Below the pieces are notes generated by a model that saw nothing but the letters and a program-made list of their open reading frames with translations, was not told where the DNA came from and made no database searches. Positions 19,642 through 29,900 of a DNA stretch of 64,000 nucleotides are shown piece by piece. Origin of the DNA: Castellaniella sp. (GTDB lineage: Bacteria > Pseudomonadota > Gammaproteobacteria > Burkholderiales > Burkholderiaceae_B); contig JAHRWZ010000024.1 in assembly GCA_019104865.1 (NCBI GenBank), positions 80,882 through 144,881 of the forward strand, given 5' to 3'. Position numbers and translations under genes: made by a program. Each line of letters starts with the position of its first letter. The first letter of the stretch is position 1.

Positions 19642-21033
19642 TTACCCAGGCTGGCGCACGGCTTGCCGCAACGCCGTCCGGACCCCTTCCTCGATCGTCG
19701 GGTGATAGAACGGCAGGTTCAGCATCTGGGGCACGGTCAATTCCATCTGCAAGGCCCAGGCCAACAGGTGCGCCACGTGTTCGGCATCCGGGCCGACCAT
19801 TTCCGCGCCGATGAAGCGATGATCGGCACGCCGCATGTAGACATGCAGCAAGCCCTGGTTGCGCAACATGACCCGTGAACGCCCCTGCCGCGTCCAGTCG
19901 ACCGCGCCGGTCGCCATGCTGCCGGGGTCATAGGCCCTGAAGCCTCTTCCCACCTGCATGATCTGCGGATTGCTGAACACCACCGCCATTGGCGCGCGGC
20001 GCGGCAGCGCCTGGACGTTTGGCCAGGCTGCCGCATTGTGGCCGGCTAGCCGGCCATCATCGGACGCCTCGTGCTGAATCTCGTGCAGCCCGGTGACGTC
20101 GCCCGCCAGAAAGACCGGATGCCCCCAGACCTGAAGCGTGCCGGGATCGAAATGCGGCATCCCCCGATCGTTCAGCGGCATGCTGGTGCGTTCCAGGTGC
20201 AGGGATTCCAGGACGGGCTGGCGTCCCGCGGTCAACAGCACCCGATCGAAGCGCTCTTGGGTTTCCGGGCTGTCGCCCACCGACCAGCCGATCACGGCCT
20301 GATCACCGTCGCGCCGTACGGTCGTGACGTGGGCGCCCTGCACCAGATTCAGTTCCGGCGCCAGGAGTTCCACCGCGGTCGCCCGCACGGCGGGATCGGC
20401 CAGATGCGCAAAACTGCCCGAGCGATTCAGGACGCGCACCCGCACCCCCAACCGGGCCAGCGCCAGGCCCAATTCGACCCCGATCACGCCCGAACCGACC
20501 AGCAGCACACTGCGGGGCAGATCCCGCCAATCGAAGACATCGTCATTGACGATGGCCAGATCACCCAGCGGCTGATAGATGTCGGGAATGTTGGGCCGGG
20601 TACCCGTCGCCAGGATGATTCTGCCGGCGTGGATCTCGTGCCCCTGATCGCTTTTCAGGACACCGTCGCGCAGAAACTCCACCCGCGCATCCAGCCGGTG
20701 TTCCGGAGGCATGGCCTGGACATCGTCGACCACGAAGCCGACGAAGCGGTCCCGTTCGCGGCGTACGCGATCCATGACCGCCACGCCGTCCACCCGCGGC
20801 GCGCCGGACGCCGTGATACCAAAGCCAGGGGCATGGCGGATCGCGGCAGCGGCCTCGGCGGCGGCGATCAACAGCTTGGATGGCATGCAACCCACCCGGG
20901 CGCACATGGTGCCATGCGGACCGCTCTCGATCAGCAAAGGCTTCAGGCCGGCATCCCGCACAGCGCGGTACGCCGGCAGGCCGGCGGAACCGGCCCCGAC
21001 GATAGCAACATCACAATCGATTCTCTGGCCCAA
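19642..21033 (-). CDS. FAD-dependent pyridine nucleotide-disulfide oxidoreductase (Lpd/MerA-like)
   Basis: The 463-residue flavoprotein has the class I disulfide reductase layout: FAD motif GAGSAG near the N-terminus, a redox pair in CARVGCMPSK, NAD(P) motif GSGVIG, the second FAD motif VFLAGDV and a dimerisation domain ending FYHPTIEEGV (His-Glu pair). The redox segment differs from the usual GGTCLNxGCxPSK: the residues before the first Cys are GTM, and the pair is separated by ARVG. The substrate cannot be told from sequence; dihydrolipoamide dehydrogenase activity is possible, but the complex already has LpdA at 7498-9291. It lacks the extra MerA N-terminal and C-terminal cysteines, so mercury reduction is unlikely. 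It lies 30 bp downstream of copZ in the same direction, suggesting a role in copper or thiol stress. Confidence 0.82.
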   Translation of the reverse strand: MGQRIDCDVAIVGAGSAGLPAYRAVRDAGLKPLLIESGPHGTMCARVGCMPSKLLIAAAEAAAAIRHAPGFGITASGAPRVDGVAVMDRVRRERDRFVGFVVDDVQAMPPEHRLDARVEFLRDGVLKSDQGHEIHAGRIILATGTRPNIPDIYQPLGDLAIVNDDVFDWRDLPRSVLLVGSGVIGVELGLALARLGVRVRVLNRSGSFAHLADPAVRATAVELLAPELNLVQGAHVTTVRRDGDQAVIGWSVGDSPETQERFDRVLLTAGRQPVLESLHLERTSMPLNDRGMPHFDPGTLQVWGHPVFLAGDVTGLHEIQHEASDDGRLAGHNAAAWPNVQALPRRAPMAVVFSNPQIMQVGRGFRAYDPGSMATGAVDWTRQGRSRVMLRNQGLLHVYMRRADHRFIGAEMVGPDAEHVAHLLAWALQMELTVPQMLNLPFYHPTIEEGVRTALRQAVRQPG

Positions 21034-21063
21034 CGCGATCTCCTTGACGAGTGTGGACAGACA

Positions 21064-21264
21064 CTAGGCCGGCTGGACGTCGTAGCCTTCCTCGGCAATC
21101 GCGGCCTGAAGCGCCGGCGCGGCCGCGGCCGACTCGACCGTGACCCGATGGTTTGCCAGATCGGTCGAGACCGTCGCGTCCGGCGCCACCGCGCGGACCG
21201 CCTGGGTGATGGTTTGCACGCAATGATTGCAGGTCATGTCGGAAACAATGAATTCGGTTTTCAT
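21064..21264 (-). CDS. copZ: CopZ-like heavy-metal-associated copper chaperone
   Basis: This 66-residue protein is a single HMA domain with the metal motif MTCNHC (C12, C15), shared by copper chaperones and the N-terminal domains of copper ATPases. I start at the ATG at 21264 (MKTEFIVSDM); the open frame upstream to 21312 crosses the MerR-type promoter. It is expected to carry Cu(I) to CopA, encoded divergently 158 bp away. The gene has its own CueR-type promoter and is followed by the flavoprotein gene. Confidence 0.9.
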   Translation of the reverse strand: MKTEFIVSDMTCNHCVQTITQAVRAVAPDATVSTDLANHRVTVESAAAAPALQAAIAEEGYDVQPA

Positions 21265-21295
21265 GGATGAAGCCTCGTGAGTAGGAACACCAGTC

Positions 21296-21327
21296 ATGTT
21301 AAACCTTGCCACAGGGGAAGACTCAAG
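21296..21327 (-). promoter_or_regulatory. CueR-type promoter/operator of copZ
   Basis: On the minus strand, TTGAGT (21321-21326) and TAACAT (21296-21301) are separated by exactly 19 bp, the long spacer typical of MerR-family promoters. The spacer holds an imperfect dyad, CTTCCCC...GGCAAGG. The layout closely resembles the E. coli copA promoter (TTGACC, 19 bp, TAACCT as I recall it). The start codon of copZ lies 32 bases downstream of the -10 element. Confidence 0.75.
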
Positions 21328-21360
21328 CGGGCGGCCCGGATATTTCTGTCGAGAACACGG

Positions 21361-21392
21361 CTTGACCTTACCACAAGGTCAAGCCTGATCCT
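21361..21392 (+). promoter_or_regulatory. MerR/CueR-type operator of copA
   Basis: A perfect 9-bp inverted repeat, CTTGACCTT (21361-21369) and AAGGTCAAG (21375-21383) with 5 bp between, lies 40 bp upstream of the copA start. TTGACC (21362-21367) could be the -35; with the 19-bp MerR spacer the -10 would be GATCCT (21387-21392), a poor match, while TACAAT at 21392-21397 is a better hexamer with a less usual spacing. The symmetry and the neighbouring cueR make CueR binding likely. Confidence 0.6.
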
Positions 21393-21422
21393 ACAATCAT
21401 CATCATGAATCGGAGTCTCACC

Positions 21423-23690
21423 ATGCCCCCCCTGTCCGCCCAATCCGTCCTCGATCTGGAGGTCGAGGGCATGACCTGCGCCTCCTGCGTCCGCCGCGTC
21501 GAAACGGCCCTGGCGAAGGTCCCGGGTGTGGCCCAGGCCAACGTCAACCTGGCGACCCGCAGCGCCCATGTCACGCTGATGCCCGAAGGCGCCGATCCGC
21601 AGGCCCTGATTGCCGCCATTGCAAAGCGCGGCTACCAGGCACAGTTGCGCCAGCCGGAAGCCGCGCGCAACGTGCCGGCCGACGAGGAATATCGGGCGGC
21701 AGGCCGACGTTTCGCCCTGGCGCTACTGCTGACGCTGCCAGTCTTTCTGCTGGAAATGGGGGGGCATCTGATCCCCGCCCTGCATCACATGATCCAGGCC
21801 CGGATCGACATGCAAACCCTGACCTGGCTCGAATTCGCGCTGGCCACCCTGACCCTGGCCGGGCCGGGCCGGCAGTTCTTCACCCGGGGCTTCAAGGCCT
21901 TGTGGCATCTGGGGCCCGACATGAATACGCTGGTAGCCCTGGGTGCCGGCAGCGCCTGGCTCTATTCCACGTTGGTCACGTTCGCCCCGACCTGGTTCCC
22001 GCCCGAATCCCGCCATCTGTATTTCGAGGCGGCCGCCGTGGTGGTGACACTGATCCTGCTGGGCCGTTGGCTCGAAGCGCGGGCGCGGGGACAGGCCGGT
22101 TCGGCGATCCGCCACCTGCTGGACCTGCAACCACGCACCGCCTGGGTACGCCACGAAGGGGGCTGGTCCGAACAGCCGCTGGATGCATTGGCGGTCGGCG
22201 ACGAACTGCGCGTGCGGCCCGGTGAGAAGGTCCCCGTCGATGGCTCCGTCATCGAGGGAGAATCCTGGATCGATGAATCGATGATCACCGGCGAACCCAT
22301 GCCGGTCACACGCGTCATCGGCGACCGGCTGATCGGCGGCACGCTGAACACGCGCGGCAGTCTGGTGATGCGCGCGACGCAGGTCGGCGCCGATACCGTG
22401 CTGGCGCACATCGTCCGCATGGTCGAGCAGGCACAGGGCGCCAAACTGCCCATCCAGCGCCTGGTGGACCGGGTCACCGGCTGGTTCGTGCCCGCAGTCA
22501 TGGCCCTGGCGGTCCTGGCCTTCATGGGCTGGCTTTTCTGGGGGCCGGAGCCCCGGCTCACCCATGCGCTGATCGCGGGCGTGGCGGTGCTCATCATCGC
22601 CTGCCCCTGCGCCATGGGCCTGGCCACACCGATCTCGATCATGGTGGCGACCGGGCGCGCAGCTGGACTGGGTATCATCTTTCGTCAGGGTGACGCGCTG
22701 CAGCGCTTGCGCAACGCCCGGGTGGTCGCTTTCGACAAGACCGGCACCCTGACCCAGGGGCACCCGGCGCTTGCGGATGTCCTGGCCTTTGATGGCCTGG
22801 ATCGCGTCACCCTGCTGACGGCTGTGGCCTCGGTGCAAAACGCCTCGGAACATCCTATCGCGCGGGCCATCCTGGAAGCCGCCACCGCCGAGCAGCTGCC
22901 GCTGGCGCCCGTCGAGGACTTCACGGCGCTCACGGGCGCCGGGGTCCGGGGACGCGTCGCCGGGCACGACTGGCTTCTGGGCAACGAGGCGCTGATGCGC
23001 GATCACGGTGTTCCGGTCGATGCGGTCGCTCAAACCCGGATACGAGATCTGGCCAGCCAGGGCAAGACCGCCTTTCTGGCAGCTCACGATGGCCGGCTGG
23101 CTGGCGTGCTGGCCGTGGCGGATCCGGTTCGTCCCAGTGCCCGCTCAGCCATCGCACGGCTGCATGCGCTGGGACTGAAGACCGCCCTCATCACCGGCGA
23201 CCACGAGGCGACGGCCCGGGCGGTCGCGACAGAGCTGGGCATCGACATCATCCATGCGCAGACGCTGCCGGAACACAAGGCTGCCATCCTGCAGACGCTG
23301 CAGCGCGAGATCGGTCCGCTGGCTTTCGTCGGCGACGGCATCAACGACGCCCCGGCACTGGCGACCGCCGACGTGGGGATCGCCATTGGCCAGGGCACGG
23401 ATGTGGCGATCGAATCGGCCGACGTCGTGCTGATGAACGAAGACCTGAATTCAGTGGCCAGAACGGTGACCCTGTCGCGTCTGACGCTGCGCAATATCGC
23501 CCAGAACCTGTTCTGGGCCTTTGCCTACAACGCGGCGCTGATCCCGGTGGCGGCGGGTGCCATCTACCCGTTCACCGGCGTGCAGCTGTCACCCATGCTG
23601 GGGGCCGGCGCGATGGCGCTGTCCAGCGTCTTCGTTGTCACCAACGCACTGCGTCTGAAATGGCAAACTTTGGAGCGCGATCATGCTTGA
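21423..23690 (+). CDS. copA: Copper-translocating P1B-type ATPase
   Basis: CopA exports Cu(I) from the cytoplasm using ATP. The 755-residue protein has one N-terminal HMA domain (MTCASC, C19/C22) and eight predicted transmembrane helices. It carries the actuator motif TGEPMPV, the CPC transport site (394-396, [11 protein letters not shown]), the phosphorylation motif DKTGT (D438), the HP motif SEHPIARAI and GDGINDAP (from G637). CPC plus HMA is characteristic of Cu(I)/Ag(I) pumps. The ATG at 21423 has GGAG seven bases upstream; an earlier ATG at 21405 lacks one. The 3' end overlaps cueR by 8 bp. Confidence 0.95.
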   Translation: MPPLSAQSVLDLEVEGMTCASCVRRVETALAKVPGVAQANVNLATRSAHVTLMPEGADPQALIAAIAKRGYQAQLRQPEAARNVPADEEYRAAGRRFALALLLTLPVFLLEMGGHLIPALHHMIQARIDMQTLTWLEFALATLTLAGPGRQFFTRGFKALWHLGPDMNTLVALGAGSAWLYSTLVTFAPTWFPPESRHLYFEAAAVVVTLILLGRWLEARARGQAGSAIRHLLDLQPRTAWVRHEGGWSEQPLDALAVGDELRVRPGEKVPVDGSVIEGESWIDESMITGEPMPVTRVIGDRLIGGTLNTRGSLVMRATQVGADTVLAHIVRMVEQAQGAKLPIQRLVDRVTGWFVPAVMALAVLAFMGWLFWGPEPRLTHALIAGVAVLIIACPCAMGLATPISIMVATGRAAGLGIIFRQGDALQRLRNARVVAFDKTGTLTQGHPALADVLAFDGLDRVTLLTAVASVQNASEHPIARAILEAATAEQLPLAPVEDFTALTGAGVRGRVAGHDWLLGNEALMRDHGVPVDAVAQTRIRDLASQGKTAFLAAHDGRLAGVLAVADPVRPSARSAIARLHALGLKTALITGDHEATARAVATELGIDIIHAQTLPEHKAAILQTLQREIGPLAFVGDGINDAPALATADVGIAIGQGTDVAIESADVVLMNEDLNSVARTVTLSRLTLRNIAQNLFWAFAYNAALIPVAAGAIYPFTGVQLSPMLGAGAMALSSVFVVTNALRLKWQTLERDHA

Positions 23691-24195
23691 GTCTCATGCA
23701 CCGGATCTCATCGAGGCCCACGCCAGCCAGGACACCCCTGCGGCAAACGGCCTGCATACCATCGGAGACGCGGCTGTCCACACCGGGCTGAGTCCCAAGA
23801 TGATCCGCTATTACGAAAGCCTGGGAATACTCACCCCCCAGGGGCGCAGCACGGCAGGCTATCGGCTGTACAACGAGGCCGACCTGCATGCCCTGCGCTT
23901 CATCCGCACAGCCCGGGAACTGGGATTCTCGCTCAAGCAGATCGCCGAACTGACCGATCTGTGGCGCGACCACCACCGCGCCAGCGCCGAGGTCAAGCGG
24001 CTGGCCCTGGCCCATATCGACGCCCTGGAGGCCAAGGCGGCCTTGTTGCAGAGCATGGCCGGGACCTTGCGCACCCTGGCCCGGCATTGTCACGGAGACG
24101 ATCGTCCGGATTGTCCGATTCTGGAAGGCCTGGCGGGTGACATCGAAGTCCCGGGCCTCGGCCCGCACCGGCGCGCTGGCGGCATCCGCGGCTAA
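23683..24195 (+). CDS. cueR: CueR-type MerR-family copper-responsive regulator
   Basis: The 170-residue regulator has a MerR winged helix-turn-helix (about residues 24-92, [26 protein letters not shown] region), a dimerisation helix and a metal loop with C136 and C144 (CHGDDRPDC), the C-x7-C spacing of Cu(I)-sensing CueR. It lacks the serine-to-cysteine changes and third Cys of mercury or zinc sensors. An N-terminal extension of some 23 residues precedes the conserved core. It overlaps copA by 8 bp, so copA and its regulator are translated together; its targets are most likely the two MerR-type sites between copZ and copA. Confidence 0.92.
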   Translation: MLESHAPDLIEAHASQDTPAANGLHTIGDAAVHTGLSPKMIRYYESLGILTPQGRSTAGYRLYNEADLHALRFIRTARELGFSLKQIAELTDLWRDHHRASAEVKRLALAHIDALEAKAALLQSMAGTLRTLARHCHGDDRPDCPILEGLAGDIEVPGLGPHRRAGGIRG

Positions 24196-24198
24196 AAG

Positions 24199-24210
24199 CG
24201 GCGGCCGCCG
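24199..24210. terminator. Palindrome in the cueR/nitroreductase convergent gap
   Basis: A perfect 12-bp GC palindrome (CGGCGGCCGCCG) lies in the 24-bp gap between the convergent stops. Possible bidirectional terminator, without a T tract. Confidence 0.2.
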
Positions 24211-24219
24211 AACGGGCGT

Positions 24220-24801
24220 TCAGCCCTCGATCAGGGGCGCATGCCACTCGTGCACGAAATCCCGATAATCGGGCCGCTGGGCGGGGCGCACGGGCTCGAT
24301 CGGCGTCCCCAGGGCCACGTAGCCCATGAAATGGTCATCCAGGGCATCGAATCCCAAGGCTTCACCCAGGCCACCCAGATAGGTGCCCAGGCCAGTGCTC
24401 CAGAATCCGTGAAAGCCCAGCGCGTGGGCCGCATTGAGCATGTTCATGACGGCGGCGGACACCGAAAGTCGGCTTTCTTCCTGGGGAATCCGGCCATTCG
24501 GATCGGGCCGACAGGCAATCAGGATCAGCAGCGGCACCCGCGACAGCCATTTGCGCGCGTTGTCGACCTTGGGCTGCGGCAACGGTTTGCCCTCGGCCAG
24601 CCCGACACGCACGGCGACGTCGACGACAGCCGGGATGTCGGCGCCGCGCACGATGGCGAAGCGCCAGGGATGGATCGCCCCATGGTCGGGCGCGCGAACA
24701 GCAGCCTGCAGGATCAGGTCGAGCTGCGCGTCGGTCGGGCCCGGCGCCTGCACGAATTTGACCGATTGGCGGCTCAGCAGCGAGTCAATGGTGGCGGACA
24801 T
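24220..24801 (-). CDS. Nitroreductase family protein (YdjA-like)
   Basis: This 193-residue protein matches short FMN-dependent nitroreductases: an N-terminal helix with LLSRQSVKFV (usually RRSxR), RAPDHGAIHPWRF for FMN binding, a central AAVMNMLNAAHALGFHGFWSTG and a C-terminal GTP-containing strand. Natural substrates of this subgroup are unknown. The start at 24801 is supported by GGAG seven bases upstream; an earlier in-frame start at 24822 is not. It lies 30 bp downstream of pdxJ and may share the efflux-pdxJ transcript. Confidence 0.85.
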   Translation of the reverse strand: MSATIDSLLSRQSVKFVQAPGPTDAQLDLILQAAVRAPDHGAIHPWRFAIVRGADIPAVVDVAVRVGLAEGKPLPQPKVDNARKWLSRVPLLILIACRPDPNGRIPQEESRLSVSAAVMNMLNAAHALGFHGFWSTGLGTYLGGLGEALGFDALDDHFMGYVALGTPIEPVRPAQRPDYRDFVHEWHAPLIEG

Positions 24802-24831
24802 GGAAACTCCGGAAACAGACAATCAGGGGGA

Positions 24832-25557
24832 TCAAGGCCGGGCGGCCTGGATCATCAGCGCCTTCATGCGCCGGATGGCGGGTTCCCAGCCATCGAACAC
24901 GGCCTGCGCCACGATGGCATGGCCGATATTCAGTTCGGCGATGCCCGGCAGCGCGGCGATGGGCTGCACATTGTCGTAATGCAGGCCGTGGCCGGCATTG
25001 ACCCGCAGGCCTTCCCCGACGCCCACCGCGATGGCGGCGCGCAGCCGTTCCAGCTGCGCGGCCTGCCGCGCCGCATCGGCCGCATCCGCATATGCGCCGG
25101 TATGCAGTTCGATGACCCGCGCGCCAGCGCGCACGGCAGCGGCGATCTGGTCGGCTTCGGGGTCGATGAACAGCGACACCCGGATGCCGGCACTGTGCAG
25201 GCGGGACACGGCGGAGCGCACTTCGTCGAAGCGGCCCAGGACGTCCAGCCCGCCCTCCGTGGTCAGCTCACGGCGATTCTCGGGTACCAGACACACGTCC
25301 TGCGGCCCGATGGCGCAGGCGATCTCCAACATCTCTGGTGTAATGGCGCATTCCAGATTCATGCGGGTGCGCAGCGCCGGACGAATGGCGCGCACGTCCG
25401 CGTCCTGAATGTGGCGCCGGTCCTCGCGCAGATGCAGGGTGATCAGGTCGGCGCCCGCGTCTTCCGCGCGCAGGGCCGCTTGCAGGGGATCAGGATAGGT
25501 CGTCAGCCGCTGCTGGCGCAGCGTAGCCACATGATCGATATTGACGCCCAGTTCCAT
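24832..25557 (-). CDS. pdxJ: Pyridoxine 5'-phosphate synthase
   Basis: PdxJ condenses 1-deoxyxylulose 5-phosphate with 3-amino-2-oxopropyl phosphate to give pyridoxine phosphate, the last ring-forming step of vitamin B6 synthesis. The 241-residue TIM-barrel protein has the N-terminal [16 protein letters not shown], the [14 protein letters not shown] segment and the C-terminal [16 protein letters not shown]. The ATG at 25557 overlaps the stop of the efflux outer membrane gene (TGATG), implying translational coupling. In many proteobacteria pdxJ sits with recO or acpS, so this placement is unusual. Confidence 0.96.
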   Translation of the reverse strand: MELGVNIDHVATLRQQRLTTYPDPLQAALRAEDAGADLITLHLREDRRHIQDADVRAIRPALRTRMNLECAITPEMLEIACAIGPQDVCLVPENRRELTTEGGLDVLGRFDEVRSAVSRLHSAGIRVSLFIDPEADQIAAAVRAGARVIELHTGAYADAADAARQAAQLERLRAAIAVGVGEGLRVNAGHGLHYDNVQPIAALPGIAELNIGHAIVAQAVFDGWEPAIRRMKALMIQAARP

Positions 25558-26993
25558 CAACCGTTCCCCTTGGTGGGCAGATCCTCCGCGGACCAGCCGC
25601 CGCCCAGCGCCTTATAGAGTTCCACGCGATTGGCCAGCGCAGCGGCACCCAGCTGGATGAACTGCTGCTGCACCGCGTACAGATTGACCTGCGCCGTCTG
25701 CACCTGCAGGAAGCTGTCGACCCCCGTTTCGTAGCGAACCTGGGAGAGTTTCAGCGCCTGCAGGGCCGACGCTTCGGTCGCGCGCACGGCGTCCAGCTGG
25801 CGACTGTAGGTCGCTTCGCCGGCCAGGCCGTCGGCCACTTCGCGAAATGCCGTCTGGATGGCCTTTTCATACGAAGACACGGCGATCTTCTGGTTGGCCT
25901 TGGCCAGATCCAGGCCGCCCTTGACGCCGCCTGCAAACAGCGGCGTCTGGACCTGCGGCGCGAACTGCCAATACCGGGTGCCGCTGCCGAACAGGGATCC
26001 CAGTTCCGGACTGGCGAATCCCAGCAGGCCTGTCAGGGTGATGCGCGGGAAGAAGGCGGCACGCGCGGCCCCGATCCGCGCATCGGCCGACTTCAGGTCG
26101 TGTTCGGCACCGATGATGTCGGGGCGGCGCTCGAGCAACTGGGACGGCAGACCTGCGGGAATCGACTGCACCAGCTGGTCGCGGCCAAACGGCAACGCAG
26201 CTGGCAGGCCATCCGGCACCGGCGTTCCCAGGATCAGCGCAAGCGCATTATTGGCCTGGGACATGGCGCGCTCGGTGGCCACCAGATTGGCCCGCACGCT
26301 ATCGACTTGCCCCTTGGCCTGGGCAAGGTCCAGATCGGAGGCCACGCCGGCATTGAACTGGGCCTGCACCAGCTGCAAGGTGCCCTGCCGTGCCTGCAGC
26401 GTCTTTTCCGTGAGATCGCGCAGGGACTGCGCCGAACGCAGCGTGAAATAGGCTTCCGCCGTCTGGGCGATCAGCCCCAACTGCACGGTGCGCCGCGCTT
26501 CCTCGGTGGACAGATACTGCTGATAAGCGGATTCACTGAGATTGCGCACGCGGCCGAAGAAATCCAGCTCGAACGCGGTCATGCCGACGCCGGCAATGAA
26601 GCTGCGGTTGACGGCCGATGAATCCGGCCCCCCATTGCGCATCTGGGGTGGCAGGTGGGTCGCCGATTCCGTCCCCTGCAGGCCGATCGTGGGCAGGCGG
26701 TCGCTCTGCGCGATGCCGAACTGCGCGCGCGCGGCCTCGACCCGCTGCACGGCGATGCGCAGATCGCGGTTGTTGTGCAGTGCCAGTTCGATCAGCGCCT
26801 GCAAGCGCTGATCGAGGAACACGTCACGCCAGGCCGGCAACGCCGCCGAAGCAGCCGTTGTGGCCGTGTCCGGAAACTGATCCGGCACCGGGGTGGCCGG
26901 CCGATGATAGGTCGGCGCCAGCGAGCAGGCGCCTAGCGCCAGACACAGGACGGTCATCGCCCCTAGCCGCCCTTGTCGCATCGAAGTCTTCAT
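25557..26993 (-). CDS. Outer membrane efflux lipoprotein (OprM/NodT family)
   Basis: The 478-residue protein has a lipoprotein signal with the acylated Cys at residue 23 (ALGAC) and two outer membrane efflux protein repeats forming the TolC-like channel (conserved [17 protein letters not shown] and VQTPLFAGG). It is the outer component of an RND tripartite pump and overlaps the inner membrane gene by 4 bp (ATGA). Substrates are unknown. Its stop overlaps the pdxJ start. Confidence 0.93.
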   Translation of the reverse strand: MKTSMRQGRLGAMTVLCLALGACSLAPTYHRPATPVPDQFPDTATTAASAALPAWRDVFLDQRLQALIELALHNNRDLRIAVQRVEAARAQFGIAQSDRLPTIGLQGTESATHLPPQMRNGGPDSSAVNRSFIAGVGMTAFELDFFGRVRNLSESAYQQYLSTEEARRTVQLGLIAQTAEAYFTLRSAQSLRDLTEKTLQARQGTLQLVQAQFNAGVASDLDLAQAKGQVDSVRANLVATERAMSQANNALALILGTPVPDGLPAALPFGRDQLVQSIPAGLPSQLLERRPDIIGAEHDLKSADARIGAARAAFFPRITLTGLLGFASPELGSLFGSGTRYWQFAPQVQTPLFAGGVKGGLDLAKANQKIAVSSYEKAIQTAFREVADGLAGEATYSRQLDAVRATEASALQALKLSQVRYETGVDSFLQVQTAQVNLYAVQQQFIQLGAAALANRVELYKALGGGWSAEDLPTKGNG

Positions 26994-29900
26994 GTACGGT
27001 CTCCCATGCTGGACTCGTCTACAGCAGGAATGTGGGCTGCCTGATGGCCCAGGAGCTTGGGTTTGGTCTTGAACAATTTCAGAATCACCACAAAGAATGT
27101 CGGCACGAAAATCACGGCCAGCGGCGTTGCTGCCAGCATACCGCCCATCACACCCAGGCCGACTGCGTTCTGACTGGCGGCACCGGCGCCATTGGCCAGC
27201 ACCAGCGGCACCACCCCCAGGATGAAGGCAAAGGACGTCATCAGGATCGGACGGAAACGTAGCCGGGCCCCCTCGATGGCCGCTTCCTTCAGGCCAGCCC
27301 CGCTGGCATACAGATCCTTGGCGAATTCCACGATCAGAATGGCGTTCTTGGCCGCCAGACCAATCACGGTCACCATCCCGACCTGGAAGTACACATCGTT
27401 GGACTTGCCCATCAGACTACTGAGCAGCACCGCCCCGAGCATGCCTAGCGGCACGGCCAGCATCACCGACAGCGGGATTGCCCAGCTTTCGTACAAGGCC
27501 GCAAGCACCATGAAGATCACCAGCACGGACAGGCCCATCAGGATCAGGGACTGGCTGCCCGCCTGGATCTCCTGGTAGGACAGACCGGTCCATTCGTAGC
27601 CCAGGCCGCCAGGCAACTGGGCGACGAGGCGCTCCATCTCGGTCATGGCCTGGCCGGTGGAATAACCCGGTGCCGCGGAACCGCTGATCCGGATGGATTC
27701 GTAGCCGTTGTAGCGCACCACCTGAACCGGCCCCGAGCTCCAGCTCACGGACACGAATGAGGATAGCGGCACCATCCCGCCCTGGGCGTTGACCGCATTC
27801 AACCTGAGAATGTCGTCGGGATTCATGCGCTCGGCCTGGTCAGCCTGCACCCAGATGTTCTGCACCCACCCCTGGTTCGTGAACTTGCCCACGTATGCCG
27901 AGCCGATCGCAGTGGAAATCAGGTTTGCAGCCTCGGAAAAGTCCACGCCCAGCGCGGCGGCCTTGGCGCGGTCGATCTGGATGCGCAGTTGCGGCCCGGC
28001 CCCCAGGCCCGTGATCCGGGTCTGGGCCAGGATCGGACTTTGCGCCGCCATCCCCAGCAATTGCTGAGCGGCCGCCTGCAGGGCAGTGTGCCCCACCCCA
28101 CCCCGATCCTCGAGGCGTAGATCGAAGCCCGAGGCATTGCCCAGAGATGAGATGGCTGGCGGCGTGATTGCGATCACCATCGAATCCGGCAGGCCGAAGA
28201 GCAACTTGCCCATGGCGGCCCCGGAAATGGCCTGTGCCGCGTCTCCGGGCGCCTTGCGTTGGGAAAAATCCTTCAGCGGAACGAAGACGATGGCCGCGTT
28301 CAGACCATTGCCATTGAAGCTGAACCCCTGGACCGCGATGACGTTGGCCACCTGGGGCAGGTTCATGAAGTAGTGTTCGACTTTCTGGATGATGTCCATC
28401 GTGCGGCTCGACGTCGCACCCGACGGCAGCTCGATGTTGGCGATCACGTAGCCCTGGTCCTCGTCCGGCAGGAACGAACTGGGCAGGCGTGCGTACATCC
28501 AGCCCATCACCACGACCAGCAGGGCGAACACCAGCATCATGCGCAGCGACCGCTTCAGGCTGCGCCCCACCCAACCGGTATAGCGCTGCGTCCCCCGGTG
28601 GAAGAACCGGTTGAACCAGCCGAAGAAACCGCGTTTGGCCTCCTGGTGCCCTTTGGGAATGGGCTTCAGGATGGTCGCGCACAACGCCGGCGTGAAGCTG
28701 AGGGCCAGGAACGCCGAAAACAGGATCGACACGGCCATGGCGACCGAGAACTGGCGATAGATCACCCCCACCGAACCGGACATGAAGGCCAGCGGCAGGA
28801 ACACGGTGGTCAGCACCAGCGTCATTCCGACGATCGCACCGCTGATCTGCGGCATGGCCTTTTTCGTCGCCTCGCGCGGAGGCAGCCCTTCCTCGGCCAT
28901 GATCCGTTCGACGTTTTCGACCACCACGATTGCGTCATCCACCAGAATCCCGATGGCCAGCACCATGGCGAACATGGTCAGCACATTGATGGAGAATCCC
29001 AGCGCCAACATCACGGCGAAAGCCCCCAGGATCGCCACCGGCACCACCAGTGCCGGGATCAGGGTATAGCGCACATTCTGCAGGAAGATGAACATGACCA
29101 CGAACACCAGCACCATGGCCTCGAACAGGGTATGCACCACCTGCTGGATCGACACATCGACGTACGGCGACGTGTCGTAGGGGATCTGGTACGTGATGTT
29201 GTCGGGGAAGAACTTCGACAGCTCGGCCATCCTGGCTTTGGCCAGTTTCGCCGTTTCCAGCGCGTTGGCGGTCGGTGTCAGCGACAGGGCGAAGGCCGCC
29301 GTGGGCTTGCCGTTCAGGCGGGCACCGAACTGATAATTGTCCGACCCCAGTTCGACACGGGCGACATCCCGGATCCGCACGGACGAACCGTCCGGATTGG
29401 CACGCAGGACGATGTCGCCGAATTCCTCGGGTGTCTTCAGCTGGCCATTGACGATCAGGGGCGCGGCGACCCGCTGCGATTGGGGATTCGGCGGCGAGCC
29501 CAGGATGCCGCCGGAAATCACCAGGTTCTGGGCTGCGATCGCCTGATTGACCTGGGCCATGCTCAGGCCATAGCCAACCAACTTCTGCGGATCCACCCAG
29601 ACGCGCATCGCGCGCGGCGCGGCGAACAGCTGGAACTTGCCCACGCCCTTGACCCGCGACATGGGGTTCTGGATGTTGCGGGTGATGTAGTCGGCCAGTG
29701 CGGTCTGGTTCAGGGAGCCGTCCTTGGACGACAACGTGACCACCATCAGGAAGCTGGAATTGGATTGACTGACCTTCAGCCCCTGCTGCACGACCGCGGC
29801 GGGCAGCTTGGCCGTGACGTTGGACAGACGGTTCTGCACATCGACCTGAGCCAGATCGGGATTGGTGCCCGGCTCGAACGTCACCGTGATCTGCGCCTGG

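Noticed and set aside
19642..21033. Mercuric reductase
   Set aside because: There is no MerA N-terminal metal domain or C-terminal Cys pair, and the regulator and ATPase nearby are copper types.
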